Shown in pieces: positions 46,481 through 57,589 of a stretch of DNA of 64,000 nucleotides. The stretch spans positions 124,851,302 through 124,915,301 of the forward strand of contig NC_039363.1 in the NCBI RefSeq assembly GCF_003573695.1. The letters run 5' to 3'. The notes below the pieces were generated by a model. The model was not told the origin of the DNA and ran no database searches. It saw only the letters and a list, made by a program, of their open reading frames with translations. Every line of letters starts with the position of its first letter. Position 1 is the first letter of the stretch. Source of the stretch: Papaver somniferum. Lineage: Eukaryota; Streptophyta; Magnoliopsida; Ranunculales; Papaveraceae. The position numbers and the translations under genes were made by a program.

Positions 46481-47949
46481 TGTGTCAACCTTTTTGAGCA
46501 TCGCGTGGTATCTGCCTCAACTCATATGGTTCTTTTTGGTCTTTTTATGCAGTTCAAACTTTTTTACGTATGCTCTTATGCATACGTGCATAACAAGTTT
46601 TTAGGCTTATTTTCCTCTTTTTTTCCAGTTCACACTTTTGTATGTATGCTGACTGATATGCATACTCTTATGCAGTTGTGCATAAGAATAGATTTACTTG
46701 AAGCAACTTCTGCAGTGGTGCATAACAAGTATTTAGGCTTATTTTCCCTTTTTTTTGCAGTTCACACTTTTGTATGTATGCTGACTCATACGCATACTCT
46801 TATGCAGTTGTGCATAAGAATAGCTTTACTTGAAGCAACTTTTTTTGTCCGATGTAACTTTTTCCTGAATTATGTGAACACAAACCGGCTTATGAATGGA
46901 TATGCACTTTCAGTTCATCATTTATTTGTATATGTGTGGGTGGCTTTTGTTCTGTTATATGTGAATGCACAGGGGACTTCTCGCAAGGTCAGCTGAAGCA
47001 GCAGTAGCCAGCCGGGGAAATATCAATCCCTGGTAATTACTTCACTTGGTTATATTTGTACTATAAAGTTTAAGAGTCGTGGCTTCTGACCTTCAATTTA
47101 TACTTGCGAGGTATTATGCTGGTGGGAAGTGAAATACAGCTGGATTGGCATCAACTTGTGTACCTGCTAGAATACCGGGTAAGTACTTAACTTGTATATT
47201 TCTAGATTCCATGTTTCTTACGGGACTTTTGTTTGTTGCGCGTGCGAGAGAGCTTATGGACTTTGGTTTGTATCAGGACCAATTGCAATGTTGGCCTGGA
47301 TCAGTGGTTGCAGTTTCAGTTGAAGCTCTCGATGACTAAATCATGGGCTTGTTCTTATTACAAAACCACAGTAAGTATTTCTCATTGTTCTTCTCCCCAA
47401 TTTATATTTTTTTGAAAGTTTTTTCTGCTTTTAACATAAGTTGGTATATATGCTTAGGAAGTTTAAACTTAGCAGATACTTTTCATCTATAACTTTATGC
47501 ATGGATTTCGAACTTGAAGTCTTAAAATTTGCAGCTTCAAGTTGGTTTATCAGCTCTAGCTGTGAACATAGAAAATTTGCAGTAAGTTTCTATGTACAGT
47601 CTCAGTTATATAAATTTGTGAACATAGGAATTTCTATGAACTGATACTTATGGGAATTTGTATACATTCCCCTACTATTTGATACTTAGAATAATTTAAG
47701 TTCTATTTTGTATGAATCCTTTGTATGAATCCATTTGAATGTGATTAGAATTGATTGAATGGACATGAATTTGATTGAAAAAAAATAATGTTGATTGTGA
47801 AGGATAAATGAAAGGTGTATGCAGGTGGTTATTTTGAATTCCGGCGTATTCCGGCCGAGAATGAGCTGCCGGTCAACCTTGACCTGGTCAAAATTGGTCA
47901 TTGCTGACTGATTTTGACCAGGTCAAGGTTGACCGGCAGTAATTTTTTT
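46481..47949 (+). other. 3' region of the large CACTA element
   Basis: I see no recognisable domain. Contains the tandem duplication at 46586-46842 and several short exon-like pieces with GT/AG edges (for example near 46980 and 47280-47340). These may be 3' untranslated exons. A foldback around TTGACCTGGTCAA occurs at 47878-47930. Confidence 0.45.
46586..46842 (+). repeat. 132-bp tandem duplication in the CACTA 3' region
   Basis: Two copies start GTGCATAACAAG at 46586 and 46718 and stay nearly identical to the end of the second copy (CTTTACTTGAAGCAAC). Confidence 0.85.
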
Positions 47950-48212
47950 ACTGTTGCAAAAAATTCGTAACGGCTTCAGCTTGTTACAACGATCTGTTAC
48001 TAAATAAATTCGTAACGGCTCTCGCATGTTACGACAGTGCCACGTAATAACGGCTCTACGCTGTTACAAGAGCCGTTACAAAAAAAAATCGTAACGGCTG
48101 CTGGGCCGTTACAAAAAAATTGTAGCACCCCTTTTCGTAACGGTCCGGAACAGTTACAACCCCGATTCGTAACGCTCAATAACCGTTTCGAATCGGAAAA
48201 AATGGTGTAGTG
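47950..48212 (-). repeat. Right terminal and subterminal repeats of the large CACTA element
   Basis: Around ten CGTAACGG/CCGTTACA motifs are followed by AAAAAATGGTGTAGTG, the inverse of the left terminus. Confidence 0.88.
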
Positions 48213-50642
48213 GAAGTATGATTACTCGATAATAGGTTCAGACTTAACCAAACACTATAAGATTGCTATCAAGTAATTAGGAATTAACGTTTGTGTATTT
48301 TACTTCTAATTATAATAAATCAATTATAATTGCGGAAATAGAAAAGTAAAAGACACAGCAAGATTTTGTTAACGAGAAAACCGCATATGCAGAAAAACCC
48401 CGGGACCTTGTCCAGAATTGAATACTCTCATAATTAAACCGCTATACAAAATCTAAACCAACTTCGTATAGTTGAGACCAAGCAACTACCAAGCAACTAG
48501 ACCTATAGTTCACCTAGTTCCCTCAGTATCCCTGCGCCTCCAACTTGCAATAAGTCACGTACTTGGAACAATTCCTTTGTTTCGTATTCCAAATAGTAAA
48601 GGAACAACAAATATCTTCGGTAACACCTCTTTTCAAACAATGTGATATGAGTTTGACAAAAGCTCTTCCGTTTATCCCAATAAACTCCTTTGTCGGGTTC
48701 TTTGATCAATCAATTCAACAACTACCAAAGTAATTGTTTAGACTATGAAATCAATACTATGAATCACAAAGAAATGTATTGATGCCGATCTACGCAACTA
48801 ATCAATCCAATCTATCAAAAGATAAACTGATTATAGTTGGATCCCCAGTCCATCAAGTTTTGTGCACACCAAAGATTATGAACTCAAATAAGAAATCTTC
48901 TTTGTCTTCAAATCTTCTTAGATCTTCAATAAACACCTGCACACAAACAACTTGAATCTCTTGTGATCAATCACACATAAAATGGAGTCTGTTAACCATA
49001 GATTATCACAAGACGTCTTTAGATCTACAAACAGTCTAAAGATCCCCGTCGATACTTCGATCTAGTTTGAGTGAATCTTATATCAGAAGAGCAGATTCTC
49101 AAGCATAAACAAACTAGGTGCAATCAAAGTTCAAAAACCGTTAGTAAATCAAATCAATCGAAAACTAATAATAAACTACAATTATCTAGTTTTCCCCCAA
49201 CGGTACTCGTAGATCTTCTCAATCCCAAAGAAGTCTTTAAAACGAGCGGTCGTAAGAGATTTCGCCTAATTAGGGTACTTTCCTCTCCGAATAGATGGCT
49301 CCACCAATAACAACACAACTAGGTAGTTTTACTGGATCTGAGGATTAGTTTGCTGGAAATGAAAACTTTGATATTTATAGACCAAGAAAGTTTGGACACC
49401 AAGGAATTTCCAAAACCGAATATTCTCAAAGATATGCAATAAATCCAAAATCGGTTTTCATAATTCCTGGAAATGCTCTGTCCAAATATTGACCGAAATC
49501 TCAGTAGAAAATCTCTAATTAGTAAATGCACATTACTAATTTTTATTTTTTAAAGATATGCATTTAATTGCTGGAAATTAAAAGCATAAAAAATTAAAAA
49601 CCTTTATTTTATGTTTATCTATATATTTAATTACCATTCATGGGTTTAACGGTTCTACCAAACACAAAGTTAGGTTCTACCTTCAAGTGGCTACGAGGAT
49701 CGGTTACACTAGTTTCCATAGAATGGCTAACTAAGTACCAGGATCGGTTACCACTATTTATGGTACTTACTTGTGATCGGTTGCACAAGTTATAGGATCG
49801 GTTACACCAATTACTAAAACTTGTTAACCTACTACAAGGATCGATTACACATCTTGTGATTAGTCCCACCAAGTTCTAGGATCGGTTACTCAATGACTAG
49901 GAATGGTCACACCAATTACAAATATCGATTATACCATCTCAGGTGATTACTTAAGATTTGTTTCACTAATAAAAGTCATAACGATACATAAGTCAGGTAT
50001 TGTGAATAGTTTTACCAAGATACATAAGCAAGTTATGAGCAGTTATACTAATCACACATATCAGTAATCCAAATATTTGCAATGAATAACAATACCAATA
50101 AGCCTAGCGATTTTCCTTTCGTATATCAAAAAAGTTTATGAATTGTACTTCCTTTAAACGAATGTAAAACATTGTTTCCTAGGACGAAATCTTCACCCAT
50201 ACCCATACATAATCACAATAGCATTCATACGATTATGTCGATGTCATATGTACGAAGTTCAAAAAATAGGTCTTATACTTCGTATTATAATTCCTTAATA
50301 CTACGTCTAACTAGAGTATAATCATTCACATCTTCGCAGTTATGTTTTCAATATAGCATGACTTGAAAGATACATTAGGAATGAAACAGTTCAAGTCAAA
50401 ATACTACTAACCTCACGAGGAAGGATGATGTCGTCGATGTAGCCTTTTACTTTTTCACATTCTTCAAGTCTTCGAGTAATACTTGTAAGTCTCATATCCT
50501 AATAACTTTCTAGCTAACCTATACGAAGTTGACTCTAGTAAATAATCAAGCGACTCTTTAAATAAGTTTTGGTTCACTAAAATGTGACAACCAAACTTGA
50601 CATACCAACGCTTGGTGGGTTCAACCGAGCAATGCTCTAACA

Positions 50643-50722
50643 ACCGTACCTATTATCAAGTGAATACTTTGTTGTCGTATTGTCACAATTTCATATCTAT
50701 AGACGACCACACAAAGTGTATT
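50643..50722 (+). repeat. SIRE-like LTR fragment, probably the continuation of 34894-37669
   Basis: CCTATTATCAAGTGAATACTTTG and CATATCTATAGACGACCACAC match the stretch of the 22738 LTR (about 25296-25410) that should follow the point where the left part is cut. After about 50722 the match fades. The true LTR end is lost or scrambled. Confidence 0.6.
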
Positions 50723-50916
50723 GTATTTCTCCACTTGACTTTGATATTCTCACATTGTTAGGCCAGTTCGGACTAACCCTGTTTCAAGTGGACACCGTGT
50801 TGAAACATTCCTTTAGTGATTGTTGCTTCAAGAGGTTTATATACGGTCGGTCTTGGATAGTTTGTGGCCAAATAAAAATTTGTGGTGTATTTGGATACCC
50901 CCGTCTTATCGTGCAC

Positions 50917-51462
50917 TATCCGACTGAGGATTCAGATCAAAGTTTTTTTAGTACTTTCAGCCTGTCCGTTTCCTTGAGGATAGTACACGGTGGAGAAAAC
51001 TTGCTTAATTCCATATTTCTCAAGTAATTCTCGTACTTGCTTGTTGGCGAAAAGAGTTCCGTTGTCGGTGATGATATGTTTAGGCACTCCAAATCGTCAG
51101 ATGATGTATTCCCTAATGAACACCGCGATTGCGGCTCCAGTAGTTCCTCGTAAAGGTATGGCTTCGACCCATTTGGTGAAATACTCGGTCACCGTTATCA
51201 TGTACTCGTGCTGTTTTGAAGACGGCGGGTTAATCTTTCCAATAATGTCGAGTCCCCAGCTATAAAAGGGCCACAGATTGCTTATTGAGTGCAGAGGAGT
51301 CATCGGTACATGGATAAGGTTTCCATGGATTTGACATTTTTGGCATCTCTGAACAAAAACAGCTGCATCATCCTCCATGGTCGGCCAATAGTATTTCTCG
51401 TGTATCTGAAGAAATAACTTATGTTTTCCTTGGTGTTCGCCTTCATGCATTTCTTTCAGCAT
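50917..51462 (-). pseudogene. Integrase of the second gypsy element, 3'-truncated
   Basis: Frame 51097-51462 has the zinc finger end (CQKCQIHGNLI) and first aspartate (WGLDIIGKI), then TEYFTKWVEAIPL. After a stop near 51093 the same frame goes on with HIITDNGTLF (second aspartate) and YYPQGNGQAEST (catalytic glutamate), then HDK near 50917. The C-terminal domain is missing. Confidence 0.85.
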
Positions 51463-51501
51463 GATCGGGATTTACGCCTCGTTCAAACACCGTAGAAAAC
51501 T

Positions 51502-52032
51502 TCATCCAAAGATTTTATGATTTAAGACTCCTTCATGAAACATGAATCTCCTGGACCTTTGTTTTATCTTGGCTGTGTTCTTCTTATTGGTAGGGAGTAC
51601 GCTGTCACAGAGGTAACTGATGTATGGCTCTTGCCAGTCCCCGGCGTGGTTAATATGGAAGACTCCCAATTGATGTAGAGGCGCTTGAAAATTGGAACAG
51701 GTTCCTTGAAGCAACCGAGATTGAGCTTCCATTTCTGGCCAGTAGTAGCAAAGGCGTTGCAAACGACGATAGAGTGTTACCACTAATGTTAGCCCGAAGA
51801 TTTCATTATGGACGTGGTTGAGTTGTTGTTGCGCCTCTTCCTCTACGAGGCATCTTGACAAGGAACCGTCCGGGTTCCGATGGTATAACACTCCTCGAAG
51901 CATGAAGAAATTTCGTAAAGTTTTGAGACTGACCTTTCCCTGGGAAAGCGAGATGTTAAGCTCTTGGATAATCGGTGTTCTCCAGTCGCCAGATTCAACC
52001 TCCTCGGGTTGTGAAAGCCATGTTAAATCCAC
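51502..52032 (-). pseudogene. Pre-integrase linker of the second gypsy element
   Basis: The 176-residue frame includes DWRTPIIQEL and FFMLRGVLYHRNPDGSLSRC, the usual segment before the integrase zinc finger. The end of the frame is scrambled (KNTAKIKQRSRRFMFHEGVL), suggesting a duplicated copy of the same linker. Confidence 0.6.
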
Positions 52033-52173
52033 AGTTCGTCTCCTTACTATTAGGGTTTCCTCACAACCTTCGAATTACAGTTTCGATTCTAGTGTGGCTA
52101 GACAATCAGCATGTTTTTTGCCGCTGCGGCCAACATGCAGTATTATCGCGTCGGCGAAGTAATTTAGCAGCTT

Positions 52174-53132
52174 TTATGCCTCGGATCTATATGAGGCCAA
52201 TGTTGCTTCCTTCAGTGTGTATACTCTATTCACCTGGTTGACGAGTAATTTAGAATCACCTCTTATTTCCAGACGCGTGGCTCCAGCCTGTTTAGCCAGC
52301 GACAGTCCGATGAGAAAGGCTTCGTATTCTGCTGAATTGTTGGTGCAAAGGAAGTCTAGATTGAAGGAGTGTGAGAAGATTTCACCAGCCGGGGATACTA
52401 GAACCACGCCTGCTCCTCCGGTACCGTTGTTAGGGGTGGCGGAGCCGTCGAAAAATAGTAACCGCGGTTCTTCTTTGATAAAAGAGATTTCCGGAAAATC
52501 TCCAGGGAGATCCTCGTGTAGTGTTGTGGTATTCTCTCCTGGGAACGCTGCTAGCAAATCCGCAACTGCTTGCCCTTTGATAGCTCTTGGGAAAGTGCAT
52601 GTTATATCAAATTCTTACATTTGTAGGAGCCATTTGGCTGGCCTTCCTATCAGGGCCGGTTTTAAGAGGAGGAACTTCATAGGATCAGACTTAGATATCA
52701 GCACCACTTTGTTGGAGAGCAGGTAATGCCCGAATTTCTGGATGGAGTGAATCAAGGCCAAGCATGCCTTTTATGCTTTGGGACATCTGAGTTGGGAATC
52801 TCTTAAAGTTTGACTGAAATAGTAATGGAATGTTCAATTCCTTCGTCATCCTCTTGGGGGAGGAGAGCTCCGACGTCAGTGTCACTAAAAGCGGTGTAGA
52901 GGCACAACGGTCTTCCTTGTATGGGAGACTTCATGATGGCTGAGGAAGACAATATTTGATGAATCTTCCGAAATGCCTCATGTTGTAGCGTGGTCCAGAA
53001 AAATCTCGCTTCTTTCTTTAGCAAAGGGGTAAACGAAGCAACGAGTTGATCCAATCCTGGTATGAAGCGGAGAATGTAGTTTAATTTACCCATGAAACTC
53101 TGGAGTTCTTTCACAGTTTGTGGTGGTGGCAT
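52174..53132 (-). pseudogene. RNase H and second RNase H-like domain of the second gypsy element
   Basis: Frame 52803-53132 holds the thumb/RNase H entry (VKELQSFMGKLNYILRFIPG, ARFFWTT, LCLYTAFSDTDVGALL). Frame 52174-52557 holds the extra RNase H (LLFFDGSATPNNGTGGAGVV, NNSAEYEAFLIGLSLAKQAG, IRGDSKLLVNQV) with its acidic residues in place. Between them the first RNase H is degraded (52558-52802). Confidence 0.82.
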
Positions 53133-54085
53133 CGTGAGGATGGCTTGGGTTTGACCGGGTCGACTTTAATTAACTCGGCGATTACCTGGAAACCTAGGAA
53201 CTTGCCCGAAGAGACACTGAAAGCACACTTTAATGGTTTCATCTTCAGTTTGTACTCGCGACACCTTTCAAACACCTGCCGCAGAATCTCCGTATGGGCC
53301 ATCCGAGTTTTTGATTTAACCAGTATGTCATCTACATAGTCTTCGATTTGCTTGTGCATCATGTCGTGAAAAATGGTAGTCATGGCGCGTTGGTAGGTGG
53401 CGCTAGCATTTTTCAAACCGAAGGGTATCACAGTATAGTAAAAGTTTGCGAGAGGAGTTCGAAAAGTCGTCTTACTTGTGTCGTGTTCATACATCTTTAT
53501 TTGATTGTAGCCGTTGTACCTGTCCATGGAAGAGAACATACCGTATCCACTGGTGGCGTCTACCAGCATGTCGATGTTAGGAAGCGGAAAATCATCTTTG
53601 GGAAAACATTTGTTTAGATCACTAAAATCGACACAACACCTGATTTGGACGTTCTTCTTTTTTACCGGAACTACGTTGGCCAACCATGTAGGATGGTGAA
53701 TGGGTTTGATGAAACCAGCAGCTAGCAGCTTTTGAATCTCCATCTTGATCTGTTCTTCCACATCGTGCCTGAACTGTCTCGGTGGTTGTTTGACCGGTTT
53801 GGATCCGGGTATTATGTGTAGATGATGAGTGACCAACTTCTCGTCCAAGCCAGGCATTTCCTCGTATGTCCATGCGAATATGTCTTGATATTCTTTGAAA
53901 AGGTCTACCAGTTTGGCGCGTTCGTCGGCGCATAGAGTCGAGATGATTGAGATGGGTCGCGGATATTCCTCGTTCCCGAGGTTAACAACTTCAAGTTCAT
54001 CCGTGGTAGAGTTAGTTCCGTCCTGTAGCTGTCGTGGTGCATCCGACACTTCTTCTTGTGGCTGGTTGTTGTGATTGCATTCCAC
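53111..54085 (-). pseudogene. Reverse transcriptase of the second gypsy element
   Basis: The 324-residue frame includes the linker (ERAKLVDLFKEYQDIFAW), fingers (PVKKKNVQIRCCVDFSDLN), SSMDRYNGYNQIKM, IPFGLKNASATYQRAM and the catalytic DYVDDILVKSK, plus FLGFQVI. The core is complete and open. It overlaps the start of the RNase H frame by 22 bases in another frame, a frameshift. Confidence 0.88.
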
Positions 54086-54379
54086 TGGGCGGAGAGACTA
54101 GGTGGTAGTCTCCTCTGTTAATTGCTCACAATGGCGCTGATATACGGTTTTACCTTTCTCATCATGACTCATGATGAAAGCCCGTTCTCGCTTGGTGTGG
54201 GAGCGAGCCAGACTTTGGCTTGACAGGGGGAGACTGGCGCGCTTCCCTTCTGAAAGGATGATGTGAGACTGGGTTTCTCTATGAAACGATGCAAGCCTAT
54301 CACTTTCTTCAATTGACTCCCACTTCGACAGTGGAGTGTGGTGAGTCTTGCCTATCGGGCCCACGAACTCTTCCTTGGT
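54086..54379 (-). pseudogene. Linker between protease and RT of the second gypsy element
   Basis: Frame 54098-54364 (WESIEESDRLASFHRE, AFIMSHDEKGKTVYQRHC) is the family-specific linker. It ends in a stop (TAG near 54098) just ahead of the RT frame. Confidence 0.6.
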
Positions 54380-54856
54380 TCAAACGTCTCCAGGCCACAA
54401 ATCGGCGCATAAGGGGATAATGACGCGGAGATGCGGACGACTTCTCCGTTTAGCATGGTTTTCAGGCACCGGTGATACGTCGAAGGAATGATTTTGTTGT
54501 CGTGGAGCTATGGCCTTCCTAAATATCACATGGTAATATGGCTCCTTTTCGATTACTTCGAACCTTACCTTTGACTGGACCGGTCCTACTGATAGATTCA
54601 GGTTGATGTATCCGTACGTGATGGTTTGGTTGCCTTCGAAATCAGTCATCGTAGTGGACTGTCGCACGACTTCGCTTGGCCGCACCCTGGATGTTCTGAG
54701 CGTTCTGAGGGTAATGACATTGGAGGACGCTCCTGTATCGATGAGGGCCCTTTTGAATTCCACATCCTTGATACAGGCTGTGACGTGTAGGGCCCGATTG
54801 TGTCCTTCTTCTGCCATCATGTCGTCTTTGGTAAACGTGACATTTTTGATGGACAT
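54380..54856 (-). pseudogene. Aspartic protease of the second gypsy element
   Basis: The frame has RALIDTGASSNVI, the active-site triplet of retroviral-type proteases, and the later hydrophobic strand YYHVIFRKAIA, where a glycine is usually found. It starts immediately after the stop of the gag frame. Confidence 0.82.
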
Positions 54857-55321
54857 CTACGACATTCTTGACGTTTCCAAACGCGAAGGAACCAGAGATG
54901 CGTTTAATGCTATTCTATTGATGGCAATGAACGTCTCCATCCGTTGATCCTTTGAAAGATGTAGGACTTCACATATACTTTCCACCAATGAGGCCGCTTC
55001 CTGACCTACTGGTTTCTGATTGGTAGTGAAGCTGTTGACTTGGGAATGATCGTGTGGGACGTTAGTCCCCAGTCCCGGAGTTTCCGGGACATGTGGATCA
55101 CTCAATTCCGATGTTAAGCTGATAAGGAAGTCGAGTATGCTGTTAATTGCCTCTTTCATCAGATTCATATTCCTGGTGTGGATCTCCTGAATCCGTGCCA
55201 GATAGGCCAGCTTTGGAACTTCTCCGTCGATCGTGTTGTTGGATGTTGCGTTGGGAGAGGAAACATTGCCATCCGCCTGGGTGGAACTTGGGGGCACAAA
55301 ATCATCCCTAAAACTGACCAT
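54857..55321 (-). pseudogene. Gag N-terminus of the second gypsy element, core deleted
   Basis: The 154-residue frame (from MVSFRDDFVPPSSTQADG at 55321) is the low-complexity N-terminus followed by a short helical part (IQEIHTRNMNLMKEAIN). It then ends directly at the protease region. No capsid domain or zinc knuckle is present, so more than 1 kb of gag appears to be deleted. Confidence 0.65.
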
Positions 55322-55383
55322 CTTCCTGAGTTGGAGTTAAAAAGCATAATATGAAATTGATATTGCAACCGAGAGATTAATCT

Positions 55384-55400
55384 CCCACTATGGTCGCCAA
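55384..55400 (-). promoter_or_regulatory. Primer-binding site of the second gypsy element
   Basis: TTGGCGACCATAGTGGG on the minus strand lies one base inside the LTR, as expected for a tRNA primer site of this gypsy branch. Confidence 0.7.
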
Positions 55401-55762
55401 TTGTTTGAGGGTGAAAACGGTTTCTGCTATTTTAGGTAATTTCGAGTGTGTGGGTGAGAAACGAGTCTAAAACCCTAAACAATGTACTGCGAGGGAGTAC
55501 TTTGATTCGAGAGATAAATCTGTAAAAATACGTCCTAAACCAAGAAATGGCCATTCCAGACTTGCTTCGGTCACAAAGTGAAGGAGAAGGGTTGGTCTAG
55601 GGAGGGAAGCGAAGAGAGTGTTGAGATCAGAATAGTTGATTCGGAAGAGTAGTTGTTTGTATCAGAAAGTGGAAAGCTAGCAGATGGGAAAGCTAACAAG
55701 TGATTTCTGAGTGTTGTATTCTTCTAACCAAAAAACCGTCCTTGGTGGAAATAGGTGAGACC

Positions 55763-55770
55763 TATTTATA
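55763..55770 (-). promoter_or_regulatory. TATA box in the second gypsy LTR
   Basis: TTGTATAAATAGGTC on the minus strand, about 360 bases from the end of the LTR, is a plausible transcription signal for the element. Confidence 0.6.
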
Positions 55771-56120
55771 CAAGTCGCAACGAAACGTATCCTGGTCTCG
55801 TAAGAAGTGGGAACGGTTGAGTAAATGGAAGAAAGAGGTAACATGTAACGCCTGGAATTGATATTTCCATAATGAAGGAAATTTTTCACCATTACTCCTT
55901 GTATTTACTAACCACATCACTCTTATGACACTTTCTTGTAACGGGCGTAGTGTACGCCACACGCTGTAAACCGCCAGACCAATACCCTGATGAGCATCCC
56001 CCAGTTTGTGACATGTTTTGGTGTCTCGTGTGTTTTCGTGGAAAACGTGTAGCATGTTGCTACGTGTGGCAAGTTAAATTTGAGAGGCTTGCCGGTTCGG
56101 TGGCGACCTTCGACGACCGG

Positions 56121-57560
56121 GATCTGCATCTCAAGAGGAAGCGTAGCCGTTGATTATGGTTACCTTCCGAAGGCCTCCAGCGGAGTGGTCGCGGCATGGC
56201 TTGCGCATGCTCTTGGCGTGACCAATTAGGGTTTGGTGCAGTGACCAAAGACTTGGCATCGTAGCCAAGTGTGTGCCGTGGCCAAGAATCGGCAACGTAG
56301 GCAATGAGGTTGCCACAAGTCGTTTGGTGGCAAGCTTTTACGGTGGAGATATGCATCTCAGGAGGAATGGTAGCCATTGATCATGGATACCTTCCGTTTG
56401 GCAGCCAGCGGCATGGTGGCATGGCCGTCATAGCCTTGTCTTTGCCAAATTAAAGTTTGGCACCGTGACCAAAGAATTGGCATCGTAGCCAAGAGGTTGC
56501 CACAAGTCGTTTGGTGGCAAGTTTGTATGGCTGAGATCTGCATCTCAGGAGGAAGGATAGCCATTGATCGTGGCTACCTTCCGTTTGCAGCCAGCGGCAT
56601 GGTTGTATGGCCGGCATAGCTTTGGCGTGGCCAAATTAAGGTTTGGCACCGTGACCAAAGAATTGGCATCGTAGCCGAGAGGTTGCCACAAGTCGTTTGG
56701 TGGTAAGCTTGTCCGGCTGAGATTTGCATCTCAGGAGGAAGGGTAGCCGTTGATCGTGACTACCTTCAGTTTGGCAGCCAATGGCATGGTGGCATGGCCG
56801 GCATAGCTTTGGCGTGGCCAAATTAGGGTTTGGCACCGCGACCAAATAATTGGCATCGTAGCCAAGAGGTTGCCACAAGTCATTTGGTGACAAGTTTGTA
56901 CGGCTGAGATCTGCATCTCAGGAGGAAGGCTAGCCGTTGATCATGGCTACCTTCCATTTGGCAGCCAGCGGCATTGTTGCATGTCCGGCATAGCTTTGGC
57001 GTGGCCAAATTAGGATTTGGCACCGTGACCAAAGAATTGGCATCGTAGCCAAGAGGTTGTCGCAAGTCGTTTAGTGGCAAGCTTGTACGGCTGAGATCTG
57101 CATCTCAGGAGGAAGGGTAGTCGTTGATCGTGGCTACCATCCTTTTGGCAGCCAGCGGCATGGTGGCATGGCCGACATAGCTTTGACGTGGCCAAATTAG
57201 GGTTTGGCACCGCGACCAAAGAATTGGCATCGTAGCCAAAAGGTTGCCACAAGTCGTTTGGTGGCAAGTTTGTACGGTTGAGATCTACATCTCAGGAGGA
57301 AGGGTAGCCGTTGATCGTGGCTACCTTCCGTTTGGCTGCCAGCGGCATGGTGACATGGTCGGCATGGCTTTGGCATGGTTTAGACACGGCCAAGCTAGGC
57401 ATAGTCTTAGGCGCGGCCAAAATTAGGGTTTTGGCATAGTTTAGGCGTGGCCCAAATTAGGGCTTAGCGTTGGGCCAAAAGTTTCCACGCGTTTGGTGGC
57501 GAACTTGGACGGCTGAGTTTTGCATCTCACAGGGAAGGGTGGCCGTTGATTGTTGCAACC
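56121..57560. repeat. 187-bp tandem repeat array inside the LTR
   Basis: Copies marked by GATCTGCATCTCAGGAGGAAG begin at 56121, 56348, 56535, 56721, 56908, 57095, 57282 and 57516. The spacings are 227, 187, 186, 187, 187, 187 and 234. The middle units differ by only a few bases; the outer two are longer and more diverged. Confidence 0.92.
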
Positions 57561-57589
57561 CTTCGTTTGGGAGCCAGCGGCATGGAGGA

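Larger units (their letters stand above)
37887..48212 (+). mobile_element. CACTA/EnSpm transposon with TNP2-like and TNPA-like genes
   Basis: The ends are CACTACACCATTTTCCCCG on the left and, inverted, CACTACACCATTTTTTCCG on the right. The flanks AAA and GAA around the element correspond to a single GAA in the uninterrupted LTR, so the 3-bp duplication is GAA with one later change. Subterminal regions (37905-38110 and 47950-48195) are packed with CGTAACGG/CCGTTACG motifs in both orientations. It carries a transposase gene (39108-44654, broken) and a second gene (44867-46480), the usual pair of an autonomous CACTA. A solo LTR (39381-40820) sits inside. Confidence 0.94.
37670..50642 (-). repeat. 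SIRE-like LTR in reverse orientation, split by a CACTA element
   Basis: On the minus strand this starts TGTTAGAGCATTGCTCGG at 50642 and ends CGTCTTTTCA at 37670. The two parts (48213-50642 and 37670-37886) total about 2647 bases and match the 22738 LTR, including the TATA box (49372-49379) and the GATCGGTTAC tandem region (about 49690-49930). No internal domain adjoins, so it is probably a solo LTR. I could not find a convincing target duplication. Confidence 0.82.

Noticed and set aside
46505..46996. 163-codon frame after the TNPA-like gene
   Set aside because: It runs through the 132-bp duplication, is rich in Phe, Leu and His, and has no homology I recognise. The pyrimidine tracts look like intron or untranslated DNA.
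56121..57560. CRISPR-like look of regularly spaced repeats
   Set aside because: Whole 187-base units are repeated, with no unique spacers, in plant nuclear DNA; it is a tandem array.
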